From Mucilaginibacter sp. PAMB04168 (lineage in GTDB: Bacteria; Bacteroidota; Bacteroidia; Sphingobacteriales; Sphingobacteriaceae), in contig NZ_CP155079.2 of NCBI RefSeq assembly GCF_039634365.2, forward strand, positions 1,426,001 through 1,490,000: 64,000 nucleotides of DNA. Direction: 5' to 3'. Positions 10,805 to 18,017 of the stretch are shown here, piece after piece. A program made the position numbers and the translations under genes. The notes under the pieces were generated by a model. It was not told the DNA's origin and made no database searches. It was given only the letters and a program-made list of their open reading frames with translations. Position 1 is the first letter of the stretch. The number at the start of each line of letters is the position of its first letter.

Positions 10805-10975
10805 TGATAAAAAAAGCCCAATGATAACCATCACCAGGCTTTTTGTGAAATTATAATTTGGTTACTGCTGCTCGCATAGCCACTGTACGGCTCTAGTCGA
10901 ATGGCAATGAGAGCAGCCCGGAGATCGTGCGGGAATTACTTAAATATAAGACCTAGCATTTCGAGTATTAACGAA
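10805..10975 (-). ncRNA. Candidate small structured RNA with its own terminator
   Basis: Read on the minus strand, a TATATTTA box near 10941-10948 precedes a compact folded segment. It holds a CCCG/CGGG hairpin (10917-10920 with 10930-10933), then a 7-bp closing stem GCTGCTC (10867-10873) with GAGCAGC (10911-10917) around an inner AGCC/GGCT stem-loop. A terminator follows, GCC...GGC with seven Ts. No open frame of note is present. I do not recognise it as tmRNA, 6S, SRP RNA or a known riboswitch. It could also be part of the TPR gene leader. Confidence 0.35.
10809..10844 (-). terminator. Terminator downstream of the candidate RNA
   Basis: AAAAAGCC (10811-10818) pairs with GGCTTTTT (10837-10844), with a smaller TGAT/ATCA stem inside the loop. 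On the minus strand the stem is followed by a run of seven Ts. Confidence 0.65.
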
Positions 10976-10995
10976 AAATCTTAAGCGATGAGCTA

Positions 10996-11036
10996 ACAAA
11001 AAAGACCTGTCACCATGGTTGGGGATGACAGGTCTT
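10996..11036 (-). terminator. Rho-independent terminator of glyS
   Basis: A perfect 11-bp stem, AAGACCTGTCA (11002-11012) with TGACAGGTCTT (11026-11036), with a T-run on the minus strand (A-run 10998-11003). It sits 48 bases past the glyS stop codon. Confidence 0.85.
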
Positions 11037-11084
11037 AACAAGTATGCTATTCAAAGCCGTCCTTTGACGAGTGCTTGGGGTTTG

Positions 11085-12566
11085 TTATTGCAATACGTTC
11101 TTCCAGCTTACCAGATCGCCGATGATTTTATCCAGTTGGTCGGCCGGAACGCGTTCCTGGGCCATGGTATCACGGTGACGGATGGTTACGGTATTATCTT
11201 CCAGCGTTTGGTGATCTACCGTAATACAGAATGGCGTGCCTATGGCATCCTGGCGGCGGTACCGCTTGCCAATGGCGTCTTTCTCTTCGTACTGCAGGTT
11301 AAAGTCCAGCTTGAGGGTGTCCATAATCTCTTTCGCTTTTTCGGGCAAGCCATCTTTTTTGGTTAGAGGGAAAATAGCGGCTTTAACCGGCGCCAGGCAA
11401 GGGTGTAACCTTAATACGGTGCGGCTGTCCTGCTTTTCATCGGTGCTCAAGTCTTCTTCCTCGTAGGCATTCATCAACGTAAGCAGGAACATGCGGTCTA
11501 AACCTATGGATGTTTCAATTACATAGGGTATATAGTTGCCATAAGGTTTGCCGGTTTCAGGATCGGTTTCCGGATCAAAATATTGCATTTTTTTACCCGA
11601 AAACTCTTGGTGTTGGCTTAAATCAAAATTGGTACGGCTATGTATGCCTTCCACTTCTTTGAAGCCGAACGGAAATTCAAATTCAATATCAACAGCAGCA
11701 TTGGCGTAGTGCGCCAACTTGGTATGGTCGTGGTAGCGGTATTTTGCATTGTGGGTACCTAAGGCCAGGTGCCACCTCAAACGGGTTTGTTTCCAGTGCT
11801 CATACCATTGCATTTCGGTGCCAGGACGAACAAAAAATTGCATTTCCATTTGCTCAAACTCGCGCATGCGGATGATGAACTGACGGGCAATAACCTCATT
11901 ACGGAAAGCCTTACCAATTTGTGCAATACCGAATGGGATTTTCATCCGGCCCGATTTCTGCACGTTCAGGTAGTTTACAAAGATACCCTGTGCAGTTTCG
12001 GGGCGCAGGTATACTACGTCAGAGTCATCGGCCACTGCACCCATTTGGGTGCTAAACATTAGGTTAAACTGGCGTACCTCGGTCCAGTTACGGGTGCCGC
12101 TTACCGGGCAGGCAATTTCGTGCTCAATAACCAGTTCACGCAGGAGGGGCAGGTCATCGGCTTTCATGGCTTTATCCAGTTCAATTTGCAACTGCTCAGC
12201 CTGGTCGGTTTTGCCGTCTTTATCATAACGGTCTATCTTGTCTTCTAGCAACTGGTCGGCACGATAGCGCTTTTTAGAGTCCTTATTATCAATCATAGGG
12301 TCGCTAAAGCCGTCTACGTGACCGCTGGCTTTCCATATTTTAGGATGCATAAATATGGCCGAGTCGATACCCACAATGTTCTCGTTTAGTTGCACCATAC
12401 TCTTCCACCAGTAAGTCTTGATGTTGTTTTTCAGTTCGGCGCCGTTTTGGCCATAATCGTATACGGCGCTTAAGCCGTCATAAATTTCACTGGATGGAAA
12501 CACAAAACCATACTCCTTAGCATGGGCAATCACATTTTTAAACAGTTCGTCGGTATTTTTACTCAT
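11085..12566 (-). CDS. glyS: Glycine--tRNA ligase (homodimeric, class II)
   Basis: Charges tRNA-Gly with glycine. The 493-residue protein is of the eukaryote-like alpha2 type, not the alpha2beta2 enzyme of E. coli. Class II motif 2 and its surroundings are clear (YLRPETAQGIFVNYLNV, then FGIAQIGKAFRNEVIARQFIIRMREFEQMEMQFF). Motif 3 appears as PYVIETSIGLDRM, and the C-terminal anticodon-binding domain (APVKAAIFPLTKKDGL) follows. The ATG at 12564-12566 gives the expected MSKNTDELFKNVIAHAKEYGF start. The same window encodes a tRNA-Gly(UCC) it would charge. Confidence 0.97.
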   Translation of the reverse strand: MSKNTDELFKNVIAHAKEYGFVFPSSEIYDGLSAVYDYGQNGAELKNNIKTYWWKSMVQLNENIVGIDSAIFMHPKIWKASGHVDGFSDPMIDNKDSKKRYRADQLLEDKIDRYDKDGKTDQAEQLQIELDKAMKADDLPLLRELVIEHEIACPVSGTRNWTEVRQFNLMFSTQMGAVADDSDVVYLRPETAQGIFVNYLNVQKSGRMKIPFGIAQIGKAFRNEVIARQFIIRMREFEQMEMQFFVRPGTEMQWYEHWKQTRLRWHLALGTHNAKYRYHDHTKLAHYANAAVDIEFEFPFGFKEVEGIHSRTNFDLSQHQEFSGKKMQYFDPETDPETGKPYGNYIPYVIETSIGLDRMFLLTLMNAYEEEDLSTDEKQDSRTVLRLHPCLAPVKAAIFPLTKKDGLPEKAKEIMDTLKLDFNLQYEEKDAIGKRYRRQDAIGTPFCITVDHQTLEDNTVTIRHRDTMAQERVPADQLDKIIGDLVSWKNVLQ

Positions 12567-12608
12567 AGCGCGTCAAAGATAGCGGATTTTTTGACGTGCA
12601 AAATGTTT

Positions 12609-12753
12609 GATGTGTAGATATGCAAATGTGCGGATGTGCGAATTACACAAATAGAAAATGGAATGAGCTATCCTGTTTGTTCCAGATACATTTGCCATAG
12701 TATATCACTTCTGCACACCGAAAATCATCTGCAGATTTGCATATCCACACCTC
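12609..12753. repeat. Intergenic inverted repeat (GATATGCAAAT family)
   Basis: The left arm 12609-12636 and the reverse complement of 12726-12753 agree at 24 of 28 positions, sharing GATATGCAAAT. Both arms are made of degenerate units of the type GATGTGCAAATGTGC. The element fills the gap between divergent glyS and apt. Another run of the same type (TGCACATCTTTTGCACATC) lies after apt at about 13330-13350. Confidence 0.75.
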
Positions 12754-12773
12754 TGCACATTATCTTTAACCCC

Positions 12774-13301
12774 ATGATTGAGCAGCAAATTAAGAACGCA
12801 ATACGTGATGTACCCGATTTTCCTAAGCCAGGTATTGTATTTAAGGATATTACCCCTATCCTTAAAGACCCTATATTATGCGAGCGTATTGTTGAAGCTT
12901 TTGCCACCCGTTTGCAGCATGTAAAGATTGATGCAGTAGCAGGAGTGGAGAGCCGCGGCTTTTTATTTGGGTTACAACTGGCAGGCAAACTGGGCGTTCC
13001 TTTTATTCCGGTACGTAAAGCCGGTAAACTGCCTTATACGGTAAAGCAAAAAGTTTATGAGCTGGAGTATGGCACCGCTACTATTGAGTTGCATACCGAT
13101 GCTTTTGCCCCCGGACAGCATATATTAATACATGATGATTTGCTGGCCACCGGCGGCACCGTTATTGCTACTACCGAGCTGATCAAAGAAATGGGCGGCA
13201 TTGTAGCAGGATTTAGCTTTGTGGTAGGGTTGGGCTTTTTAAAAGGCAAAGAGAAGATTGCGCCTTTGAGTGATAAATTGGTCGTATTAGCAGAGTATTA
13301 A
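12774..13301 (+). CDS. apt: Adenine phosphoribosyltransferase
   Basis: Salvages adenine to AMP using PRPP in the cytoplasm. From the ATG at 12774 the protein is 175 residues, standard for Apt. The open frame reaches back to 12636, but that extension is repeat-derived sequence and not family-like. Recognisable elements are the N-terminal IRDVPDFPKPGIVFKDITPIL, the GVESRGFLFG segment, the flexible loop (PVRKAGKLPY), and the PRPP-binding motif LIHDDLLATGGTV near residue 122. It is divergent from glyS across a palindromic repeat element. Confidence 0.96.
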   Translation: MIEQQIKNAIRDVPDFPKPGIVFKDITPILKDPILCERIVEAFATRLQHVKIDAVAGVESRGFLFGLQLAGKLGVPFIPVRKAGKLPYTVKQKVYELEYGTATIELHTDAFAPGQHILIHDDLLATGGTVIATTELIKEMGGIVAGFSFVVGLGFLKGKEKIAPLSDKLVVLAEY

Positions 13302-13394
13302 ATTTTTGCACCTGCTGTAAGTGCCAAGCCTGCACATCTTTTGCACATCAATACAATCTTTAAAAAAAGGTATTAAAAATCAAAACCTTATACT

Positions 13395-13402
13395 TACCTT
13401 TG
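13395..13402 (+). promoter_or_regulatory. Promoter -7 element of rpsU
   Basis: TACCTTTG matches the Bacteroidota -7 consensus TAnnTTTG exactly and lies 31 bases before the rpsU ATG. A clear -33 TTTG was not found at the expected distance. Confidence 0.5.
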
Positions 13403-13411
13403 CCTTCCCTG

Positions 13412-13420
13412 AAAGGAGGT
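13412..13420 (+). promoter_or_regulatory. Purine-rich Shine-Dalgarno-like sequence in the rpsU leader
   Basis: AAAGGAGGT is complementary to the 16S rRNA 3' end. It ends 13 bases before the ATG at 13434, longer than ideal spacing. A second weaker GAAGG lies at 13426-13430. Upstream CCTT at 13403-13406 could pair with AAGG and hide it. Such sequences are rare in Bacteroidota, where bS21 helps sequester the anti-SD. Confidence 0.55.
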
Positions 13421-13433
13421 ATTTAGAAGGATT

Positions 13434-13625
13434 ATGATTATTATCAATGTAAAAGACGGCGAATCGTTAGATAAAGCCCTAAAACGTTTCAAAAAGAAAT
13501 TTGAGAAAACCGGTGTTTTACGCGAACTGCGCAGTCGCCAGGCTTACGAGAAAAAATCAGTTACCCGCAGAAATGTGGTGAAACACGCCATCTACAAACA
13601 AGGCATGAATCAGGAAACAGTTTAA
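13434..13625 (+). CDS. rpsU: 30S ribosomal protein bS21
   Basis: A 63-residue, lysine/arginine-rich small-subunit protein that binds near the 3' end of 16S rRNA. The sequence MIIINVKDGESLDKALKRFKKKFEKTG... is typical of Bacteroidota S21. In Bacteroidota ribosomes bS21, bS18 and bS6 have been shown to cover the anti-Shine-Dalgarno, and rpsU itself keeps a strong SD, which is consistent with autogenous control. Here the mRNA has a TAnnTTTG promoter element and an SD-like leader. A terminator-like hairpin separates it from xerC downstream. Confidence 0.96.
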   Translation: MIIINVKDGESLDKALKRFKKKFEKTGVLRELRSRQAYEKKSVTRRNVVKHAIYKQGMNQETV

Positions 13626-13650
13626 TTTAAACTTCCTGTTTTGATATATT

Positions 13651-13696
13651 AAAACTATTTGTACTTTGCCCATCCGGCATTGCACAAATAGTTTTT
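13651..13696 (+). terminator. Long hairpin with U-tract abutting the xerC start codon
   Basis: AAAACTATTTGT (13651-13662) pairs perfectly with ACAAATAGTTTT (13684-13695). Inside, TGCC-CATCC-GGCA forms a second stem. The Ts run straight into the ATG at 13697. It may end rpsU transcription or attenuate xerC. A TTTTG...GTACTTTG promoter-like pair (13639-13668) overlaps the left arm. Confidence 0.65.
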
Positions 13697-14590
13697 ATGT
13701 TTTTAGAGCAGTTTATAGCCTACATCAAGTATGAGAAACGTTATTCGCCTCATACGGTTGCTGCTTACGAGTCTGACCTGACTCAATTCTATCAATTCCT
13801 CAATCATCCTGATGTTATTATTGCGCATCCATCTGAGGTAACGCATCACCATATCCGTAACTGGATGGTAGAGCTCATGAATCAGAAGCTCACTAGCCGG
13901 TCAATCAACCGCAAGGTGGCCACGTTGCGTAAGTATTTTAAGTTTTTACTGGAAAACCAACACATAACGGCCTCACCCACAGGTCGTATACAAACACCAA
14001 AAATAGCCAAACAACTGCCTGTTGTAGTAGAGGAGGAGAAGCTGTCGCGTATGCTGGACAGCGACCATGTTTTTGAAGCCGATTTTAAAGGCGTGCGCAA
14101 TAAGTTAGTGATAGAGCTGCTGTTTGGTACCGGTATGCGCTTGGCCGAGCTGCTGGGTATCACAGAGGCGGATATTGACCTGTACGAAGGCACGGTTAAA
14201 GTGCTGGGCAAACGCAATAAACAACGCATCATTCCGCTTAACCGAGAACTGCAGCAATTGCTGCAACATTACCTGGTGTTAAAGAAAAGTGAAATTTTTG
14301 ATAACAATTCGTTAAAATTAATCGTTACCAATAAAGGAGCCGATGCTTACGCCAAAATGGTATACTTGATAGTGCATAAATATTTAAACTACATATCCAC
14401 TCAGGACAAGAAAAGCCCGCACGTGCTGCGGCATACGTTTGCAACAAGCTTATTGAACAAAGGTGCAGACCTTAATGCAATTAAGGATCTGCTGGGGCAT
14501 GCCAGCCTGAGCGCTACTCAGGTGTACACCCACAACTCCGTTGAACGACTTAAATCTATTTATAAACAAGCCCATCCAAAGGCTAATTAA
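13697..14590 (+). CDS. xerC: Tyrosine recombinase, XerC/XerD type
   Basis: A 297-residue site-specific recombinase, the length of the chromosome-dimer-resolving Xer proteins. The N-terminal core-binding SAM-like domain (FLEQFIAYIKYEKRYSPHTVAAYESDL) is followed by a catalytic domain. The catalytic set is visible: Arg in GTGMRLAELLG, Lys in LGKRNKQRIIPL, HVLRHTFAT (H-x-x-R), the second His in DLLGHASLSATQVYTH, and the nucleophile Tyr. Its setting between rpsU and hpf, not next to integron or phage genes, argues for a housekeeping Xer. Whether it is XerC or XerD cannot be settled by eye. Confidence 0.9.
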   Translation: MFLEQFIAYIKYEKRYSPHTVAAYESDLTQFYQFLNHPDVIIAHPSEVTHHHIRNWMVELMNQKLTSRSINRKVATLRKYFKFLLENQHITASPTGRIQTPKIAKQLPVVVEEEKLSRMLDSDHVFEADFKGVRNKLVIELLFGTGMRLAELLGITEADIDLYEGTVKVLGKRNKQRIIPLNRELQQLLQHYLVLKKSEIFDNNSLKLIVTNKGADAYAKMVYLIVHKYLNYISTQDKKSPHVLRHTFATSLLNKGADLNAIKDLLGHASLSATQVYTHNSVERLKSIYKQAHPKAN

Positions 14591-14591
14591 C

Positions 14592-14598
14592 AAGGAGG
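14592..14598 (+). promoter_or_regulatory. Strong Shine-Dalgarno sequence of hpf
   Basis: AAGGAGG ends 5 bases before the ATG at 14604, an ideal SD arrangement. It is unusual in this window, where most genes show none, and it decides the start against upstream in-frame codons from 14541. Confidence 0.75.
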
Positions 14599-14603
14599 AA
14601 CAT

Positions 14604-14954
14604 ATGAAAATTACTGTTCATGCGATTCATTTCAGTGCAGACAAAAAGTTGATTGATTTTATTCAGAAAAAAGCTAACAAGCTAGAACAGTTTAGTGACA
14701 GTATAACCAGCGGCGACGTTTTTTTGCGACTGGAGAATACTGGCGAGGATGAAAATAAAATAACGGAGATTAAGTTGTTGATTAAAGGCAACCAGTTGTT
14801 TGCCCGCCACCAATGTAAGAGCTTTGAGGAGGGCACAGACCTGGCAGTTGAGAGTTTACGCAAGCAAATTCAGAAGCATAAACAGAAACAAACTGCTATA
14901 ACAGACGAAGCCAGAAAAGTAAATACACTGGCTGTCGAAGACGAGGAATATTGA
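14604..14954 (+). CDS. hpf: Ribosome hibernation-promoting factor (HPF/RaiA family, short form)
   Basis: A 116-residue protein that binds the decoding centre of idle 30S subunits or 70S ribosomes during slow growth. The beta-alpha-beta pattern MKITVHAIHFSADKKLIDFIQKKANKLEQFSD and the FEEGTDLAVESLRKQIQKHKQKQ helix fit the family. There is no long C-terminal dimerisation domain, so it is the short or YfiA-like class. The preferred start is the ATG at 14604, behind a perfect SD and 13 bases after the xerC stop. It is followed by a very strong terminator. Confidence 0.93.
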   Translation: MKITVHAIHFSADKKLIDFIQKKANKLEQFSDSITSGDVFLRLENTGEDENKITEIKLLIKGNQLFARHQCKSFEEGTDLAVESLRKQIQKHKQKQTAITDEARKVNTLAVEDEEY

Positions 14955-14978
14955 AAATCAGCACAATACAAATAATAG

Positions 14979-15012
14979 AATCAGCAGGTTTTTAACCTGC
15001 TGATTTTTTTTT
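14979..15012 (+). terminator. Rho-independent terminator of hpf
   Basis: A 12-bp perfect stem AATCAGCAGGTT-TTT-AACCTGCTGATT followed by a run of Ts to 15012. It isolates the rpsU-xerC-hpf group from the tRNA-tuf operon. Confidence 0.93.
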
Positions 15013-15020
15013 GAAAAATA

Positions 15021-15051
15021 TTTTGCACGGGTTTAAATTTGTGTAGATTTG
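15021..15051 (+). promoter_or_regulatory. Promoter of the tRNA-tuf operon
   Basis: TTTTG (15021-15025) and TAGATTTG (15044-15051) with an 18-base spacer match the Bacteroidota -33/-7 consensus. Initiation would fall near 15057, about 55 bases before tRNA-Thr. Confidence 0.8.
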
Positions 15052-15112
15052 CATTCCCTTTCGGAGAGGTACTTAACGAAAAGGAAACGGTTCTTTAAAA
15101 TATAAAAATTAA

Positions 15113-15185
<73 letters not shown>

Positions 15186-15283
15186 CAAGTTTAAATTTCG
15201 GATTTCGATTTTTTTTAAATCAGGGTGTTGAGATTTACGGTTAATCCGGAATCAAGCATCTATGTCATCCGAAATCAAGCTCT
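15186..15283. repeat. Intergenic inverted repeat (ATTTCGGATTTCG family)
   Basis: TTTCGGATTTCGATTT near the tRNA-Thr end and GATTTACGG are answered by CCGGAATCAAG and CATCCGAAATCAAG before tRNA-Tyr. These are degenerate copies of one unit in opposite orientation. The same unit recurs in the rplK-rplA gap at 18461-18534. Confidence 0.6.
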
Positions 15284-15364
15284 GGGGAGGTACCAGAGCG
15301 GTCAAATGGGGCGGACTGTAAATCCGCTGCTTCGGCTACGAAGGTTCGAATCCTTCCCTCCCCA
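15284..15364 (+). tRNA. tRNA-Tyr (anticodon GUA)
   Basis: A class II tRNA of 81 bases with a long variable arm. The acceptor GGGGAGG pairs with CCTCCCC. The anticodon loop is CTGTAAA with anticodon GTA. The variable arm is CTGCTTCGGCTACG and the T loop GTTCGAATC. Discriminator A. Confidence 0.96.
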
Positions 15365-15370
15365 CAATTT

Positions 15371-15433
15371 AGTTGGCAGTTTTAAGTTATTAGTTTGCAG
15401 TTGCTGCCAGCCAATAACTGAAGACTGCCAACT
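15371..15433 (+). repeat. Near-perfect 63-base hairpin between tRNA-Tyr and tRNA-Gly
   Basis: AGTTGGCAGT (15371-15380) pairs with ACTGCCAACT (15424-15433), AGTTATT (15385-15391) with AATAACT (15413-15419), and GTTTGCAG with CTGCCAGC at the tip. It is built from CAGTTGGCAGT-like units. It would form in the polycistronic tRNA precursor and may serve RNase processing. Confidence 0.75.
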
Positions 15434-15438
15434 TTTAT

Positions 15439-15511
15439 GCGGAAGTAGCTCAGTTGGTAGAGCGATAGCCTTCCAAGCTATAGGTCGCGAGTTCGAACCT
15501 CGTCTTCCGCT
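15439..15511 (+). tRNA. tRNA-Gly (anticodon UCC)
   Basis: A 73-base cloverleaf. The acceptor GCGGAAG pairs with CTTCCGC. The anticodon stem ATAGC/GCTAT encloses loop CTTCCAA with anticodon TCC. The T arm has GAGTTCGAACCTC. Discriminator T. Confidence 0.96.
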
Positions 15512-15514
15512 CTG

Positions 15515-15587
15515 TTTCCAGTTAGCAGCAAGCGGTTCGCAGCAGTCGGTTAATACCCGACAACTGAAAATTGGCAACTGAAAACTA
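15515..15587 (+). repeat. Imperfect hairpin between tRNA-Gly and tRNA-Thr
   Basis: CAGTTAGCAGCAAGCGG and CGCAGCAGTCGGT form one arm. CCCGACAACTG, AAAATTGGCAACTGAAAAC form the opposing arm around loop TAATA. It belongs to the same unit family as the hairpin at 15371-15433 but is more diverged. Confidence 0.6.
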
Positions 15588-15596
15588 AATGAATAA

Positions 15597-15668
15597 GCCG
15601 ACGTAGCTCAGGGGTAGAGCACTTCCTTGGTAAGGAAGAGGCCAAGGGTTCAAATCCCTTCGTTGGCT
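15597..15668 (+). tRNA. tRNA-Thr (anticodon GGU)
   Basis: A 72-base cloverleaf. The acceptor GCCGACG pairs with CGTTGGC. The anticodon stem CTTCC/GGAAG encloses TTGGTAA with anticodon GGT. The T arm is AGGGTTCAAATCCCT. It is the last tRNA before tuf, 57 bases upstream of its start codon. Confidence 0.96.
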
Positions 15669-15725
15669 CGGCGTATAAAAAACGACAATTAAAAAGTAAA
15701 TTAACCTACAAACATTTTATAAATC

Positions 15726-16913
15726 ATGGCAAAAGAAAAGTTTGACCGCAGTAAGCCGCACTTAAACATCGGTACAATCGGTCACGTTGACCACGGTAAA
15801 ACAACCCTTACCGCAGCTATTACAAAAGTATTGGCTGATGCAGGTTTATCTGAGGCTCGTTCTTTCGATTCAATCGACTCGGCTCCTGAAGAAAAAGAAC
15901 GTGGTATTACTATCAACACTGCACACGTTGAGTACTCAACTTCAAACCGTCACTACGCACACGTTGACTGTCCAGGTCACGCTGACTATGTGAAAAACAT
16001 GGTTACTGGTGCTGCCCAAATGGACGGCGCTATCCTGGTAGTTGCTGCAACTGACGGTCCAATGCCACAAACTCGTGAGCACATCCTGTTAGCTCGTCAA
16101 GTAGGTGTACCTGCTTTGACAGTTTTCATGAACAAAGTTGACATGGTTGACGATCCTGAGTTATTAGAATTAGTTGAAATGGAAATCCGTGAATTATTAT
16201 CATTCTATGATTTCCCTGGTGATGATATTCCAGTAATCCAAGGTTCAGCTTTAGGTGGTCTTAACGGCGAGCCTAAATGGGTTGAAAAAATTATGGATTT
16301 GATGAATGCAGTTGATAGCTACATTCCAATTCCTCCACGTTTAACTGATCTTCCATTCCTGATGCCAGTTGAGGACGTATTCTCAATCACTGGTCGTGGA
16401 ACTGTTGCTACCGGCCGTATTGAGCGTGGTATCATCAACTCTGGTGATCAAGTTGACATCTTAGGTATGGGTGCTGAAAACTTAAAATCAGTTGTTACTG
16501 GTGTTGAGATGTTCCGCAAAATCCTTGACCGTGGTGAAGCAGGTGATAACGTAGGTTTATTGTTACGTGGTATTGAAAAAGAAGCCATCCGTCGTGGTAT
16601 GGTTATCTGTAAACCAGGTTCAGTAACTCCTCACACCGATTTCAAAGCAGAAGTTTACGTATTATCAAAAGCTGAAGGTGGTCGTCACACACCATTCTTC
16701 AACAAATACCGTCCGCAGTTCTACTTCCGTACCACTGACGTAACTGGTGAAATTTCATTGGCTGAAGGCGTAGAAATGGTTATGCCAGGTGATAACGTTA
16801 CAATCACTGTATCGTTAATCAACGCTATCGCAATGGAAAAAGGTTTACGTTTCGCTATCCGCGAAGGTGGCCGTACAGTAGGTGCTGGTCAGGTAACTGA
16901 AATCTTAAAATAA
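15726..16913 (+). CDS. tuf: Elongation factor Tu
   Basis: A 395-residue GTPase that delivers aminoacyl-tRNA to the ribosomal A site. G1 GHVDHGKTT, the switch region RGITI, G3 [13 protein letters not shown]4 NKVD and G5 SAL are all present, followed by domains II and III ([28 protein letters not shown]). It is probably co-transcribed with the four tRNAs upstream, with no promoter motif in the 57-base gap. Codon use is strongly biased (GGT, CGT, TTA), as expected for one of the most abundant proteins. A 14-bp terminator follows. Confidence 0.99.
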   Translation: MAKEKFDRSKPHLNIGTIGHVDHGKTTLTAAITKVLADAGLSEARSFDSIDSAPEEKERGITINTAHVEYSTSNRHYAHVDCPGHADYVKNMVTGAAQMDGAILVVAATDGPMPQTREHILLARQVGVPALTVFMNKVDMVDDPELLELVEMEIRELLSFYDFPGDDIPVIQGSALGGLNGEPKWVEKIMDLMNAVDSYIPIPPRLTDLPFLMPVEDVFSITGRGTVATGRIERGIINSGDQVDILGMGAENLKSVVTGVEMFRKILDRGEAGDNVGLLLRGIEKEAIRRGMVICKPGSVTPHTDFKAEVYVLSKAEGGRHTPFFNKYRPQFYFRTTDVTGEISLAEGVEMVMPGDNVTITVSLINAIAMEKGLRFAIREGGRTVGAGQVTEILK

Positions 16914-16966
16914 GACCTAGCCCTCAACCCCTAACAGGGAAGAAAAAGGTATAGGTTAATTTATAA

Positions 16967-17003
16967 ACAAAGTACTTGGCTTTATTGCCGGGTACTTTGT
17001 TTT
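16967..17003 (+). terminator. Rho-independent terminator of tuf
   Basis: A 14-bp stem ACAAAGTACTTGGC (16967-16980) with GCCGGGTACTTTGT (16987-17000), two G-T wobbles and loop TTTATT, followed by TTT. Confidence 0.88.
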
Positions 17004-17050
17004 AATAACTTGAAAAGAATTCTTAAGCCTATTAGGTTTAGGATTAACAA

Positions 17051-17121
17051 ACGGGAATAGTTCAACGGTAGAATAGAGGTCTCCAAAACCTTTGATCAGG
17101 GTTCGAATCCTTGTTCCCGTG
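17051..17121 (+). tRNA. tRNA-Trp (anticodon CCA)
   Basis: A 71-base cloverleaf. The acceptor ACGGGAA pairs with TTCCCGT. The anticodon loop is CTCCAAA with anticodon CCA. The T arm has GGGTTCGAATCC and the discriminator is G. It lies 19 bases before secE, the tRNA-Trp-secE-nusG order found in many bacteria. Confidence 0.96.
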
Positions 17122-17140
17122 CATTTAAGTAATTCAAAAA

Positions 17141-17335
17141 ATGTCTGCAGTAGCTGAATATATCAAAGAATCTTATATCGAGTTAACCGAGAAAGTAACC
17201 TGGCCAACCTGGCGCGAGCTGCAAAGCAGCGCTATACTGGTGCTGGTTGCTGCTTTAATTATCGCACTGGTTATCTTCGGTATGGATCAGGTTATTAGCT
17301 ACGTTTTAAGACTGTTTTATAGTTCACTTGCCTAA
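17141..17335 (+). CDS. secE: Preprotein translocase subunit SecE
   Basis: A 64-residue, single-span clamp of the SecYEG channel. The amphipathic helix with [18 protein letters not shown] is the diagnostic SecE motif. It is followed by one membrane helix ([22 protein letters not shown]). This is the minimal bacterial form, without the two extra N-terminal helices of E. coli SecE. It lies between tRNA-Trp and nusG, 14 bases from the latter. Confidence 0.97.
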   Translation: MSAVAEYIKESYIELTEKVTWPTWRELQSSAILVLVAALIIALVIFGMDQVISYVLRLFYSSLA

Positions 17336-17349
17336 TTAGTAAACGAAAG

Positions 17350-17892
17350 ATGAGTGATCAGTTAAAGTGGTATGTGGTTAGGGCCGTTAGTGGTAAAGAA
17401 AAAAAGGTAAAGCAATACATTGATGCCGAGGTTAACCGCCTGGGTATATCACACCTGATACCACAGGTACTAATACCAACCGAAAAATATTACCAAATGC
17501 GCGATGGCAAGAAGATTGCTAAAGAGCGTAACTACTTCCCTGGCTATGTAATGGTTGAAGCCGCGCTTGATGGCGAGCTTGAACACATTATCAAAAATAT
17601 CAACAGTGTAATAGGTTTCTTGGGTGATAAAGCTGGCAATGCTATACCATTGCGCCAAGCCGAAGTAAACCGTATACTGGGTAAGGTTGACGAGATGGCC
17701 GCGCAAGGCGAAACGGTAAACGTACCTTATTATGTAGGTGAGAACGTTAAAGTAATGGACGGACCGTTCAATGGCTTTAGCGGTGTAATTGAAGAGGTTA
17801 ACGAAGAGAAGAAGAAGCTGAAGGTTATGGTTAAGATATTTGGCCGCCGAACGCCGCTAGAGTTAAACTACATGCAGGTAGAAAAAGAATAA
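17350..17892 (+). CDS. nusG: Transcription termination/antitermination protein NusG
   Basis: A 180-residue transcription elongation factor that bridges RNA polymerase with Rho or ribosomal S10. The N-terminal NGN domain starts [18 protein letters not shown] and includes the [13 protein letters not shown] segment. The C-terminal KOW domain ([32 protein letters not shown]) completes it. The length is normal and there is no insertion domain. It is co-transcribed with secE and followed by a strong hairpin, so the ribosomal protein genes downstream probably start a new transcript or are reached by read-through. Confidence 0.98.
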   Translation: MSDQLKWYVVRAVSGKEKKVKQYIDAEVNRLGISHLIPQVLIPTEKYYQMRDGKKIAKERNYFPGYVMVEAALDGELEHIIKNINSVIGFLGDKAGNAIPLRQAEVNRILGKVDEMAAQGETVNVPYYVGENVKVMDGPFNGFSGVIEEVNEEKKKLKVMVKIFGRRTPLELNYMQVEKE

Positions 17893-17907
17893 TCAGAATA
17901 AATTTGC

Positions 17908-17949
17908 ATTCAGCCCGTAAAGTTCATATCTTTGCGGGCTGAATTTTTT
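17908..17949 (+). terminator. Rho-independent terminator after nusG
   Basis: ATTCAGCCCG(T)AAAG (17908-17922) pairs with CTTTGCGGGCTGAAT (17930-17944), followed by five Ts. It separates secE-nusG from rplK. Confidence 0.85.
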
Positions 17950-18017
17950 ATGTTCAGCGCTTAAATGTTACATTGCTTCCAACTTACTAACATTAAGTAC
18001 ATTAAATTTTATTAAAG

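Noticed and set aside
17899..17906. TAAATTTG resembling a promoter -7 box after nusG
   Set aside because: No TTTG or TTG at the -33 position and it lies just before the nusG terminator, so a chance match is more likely.
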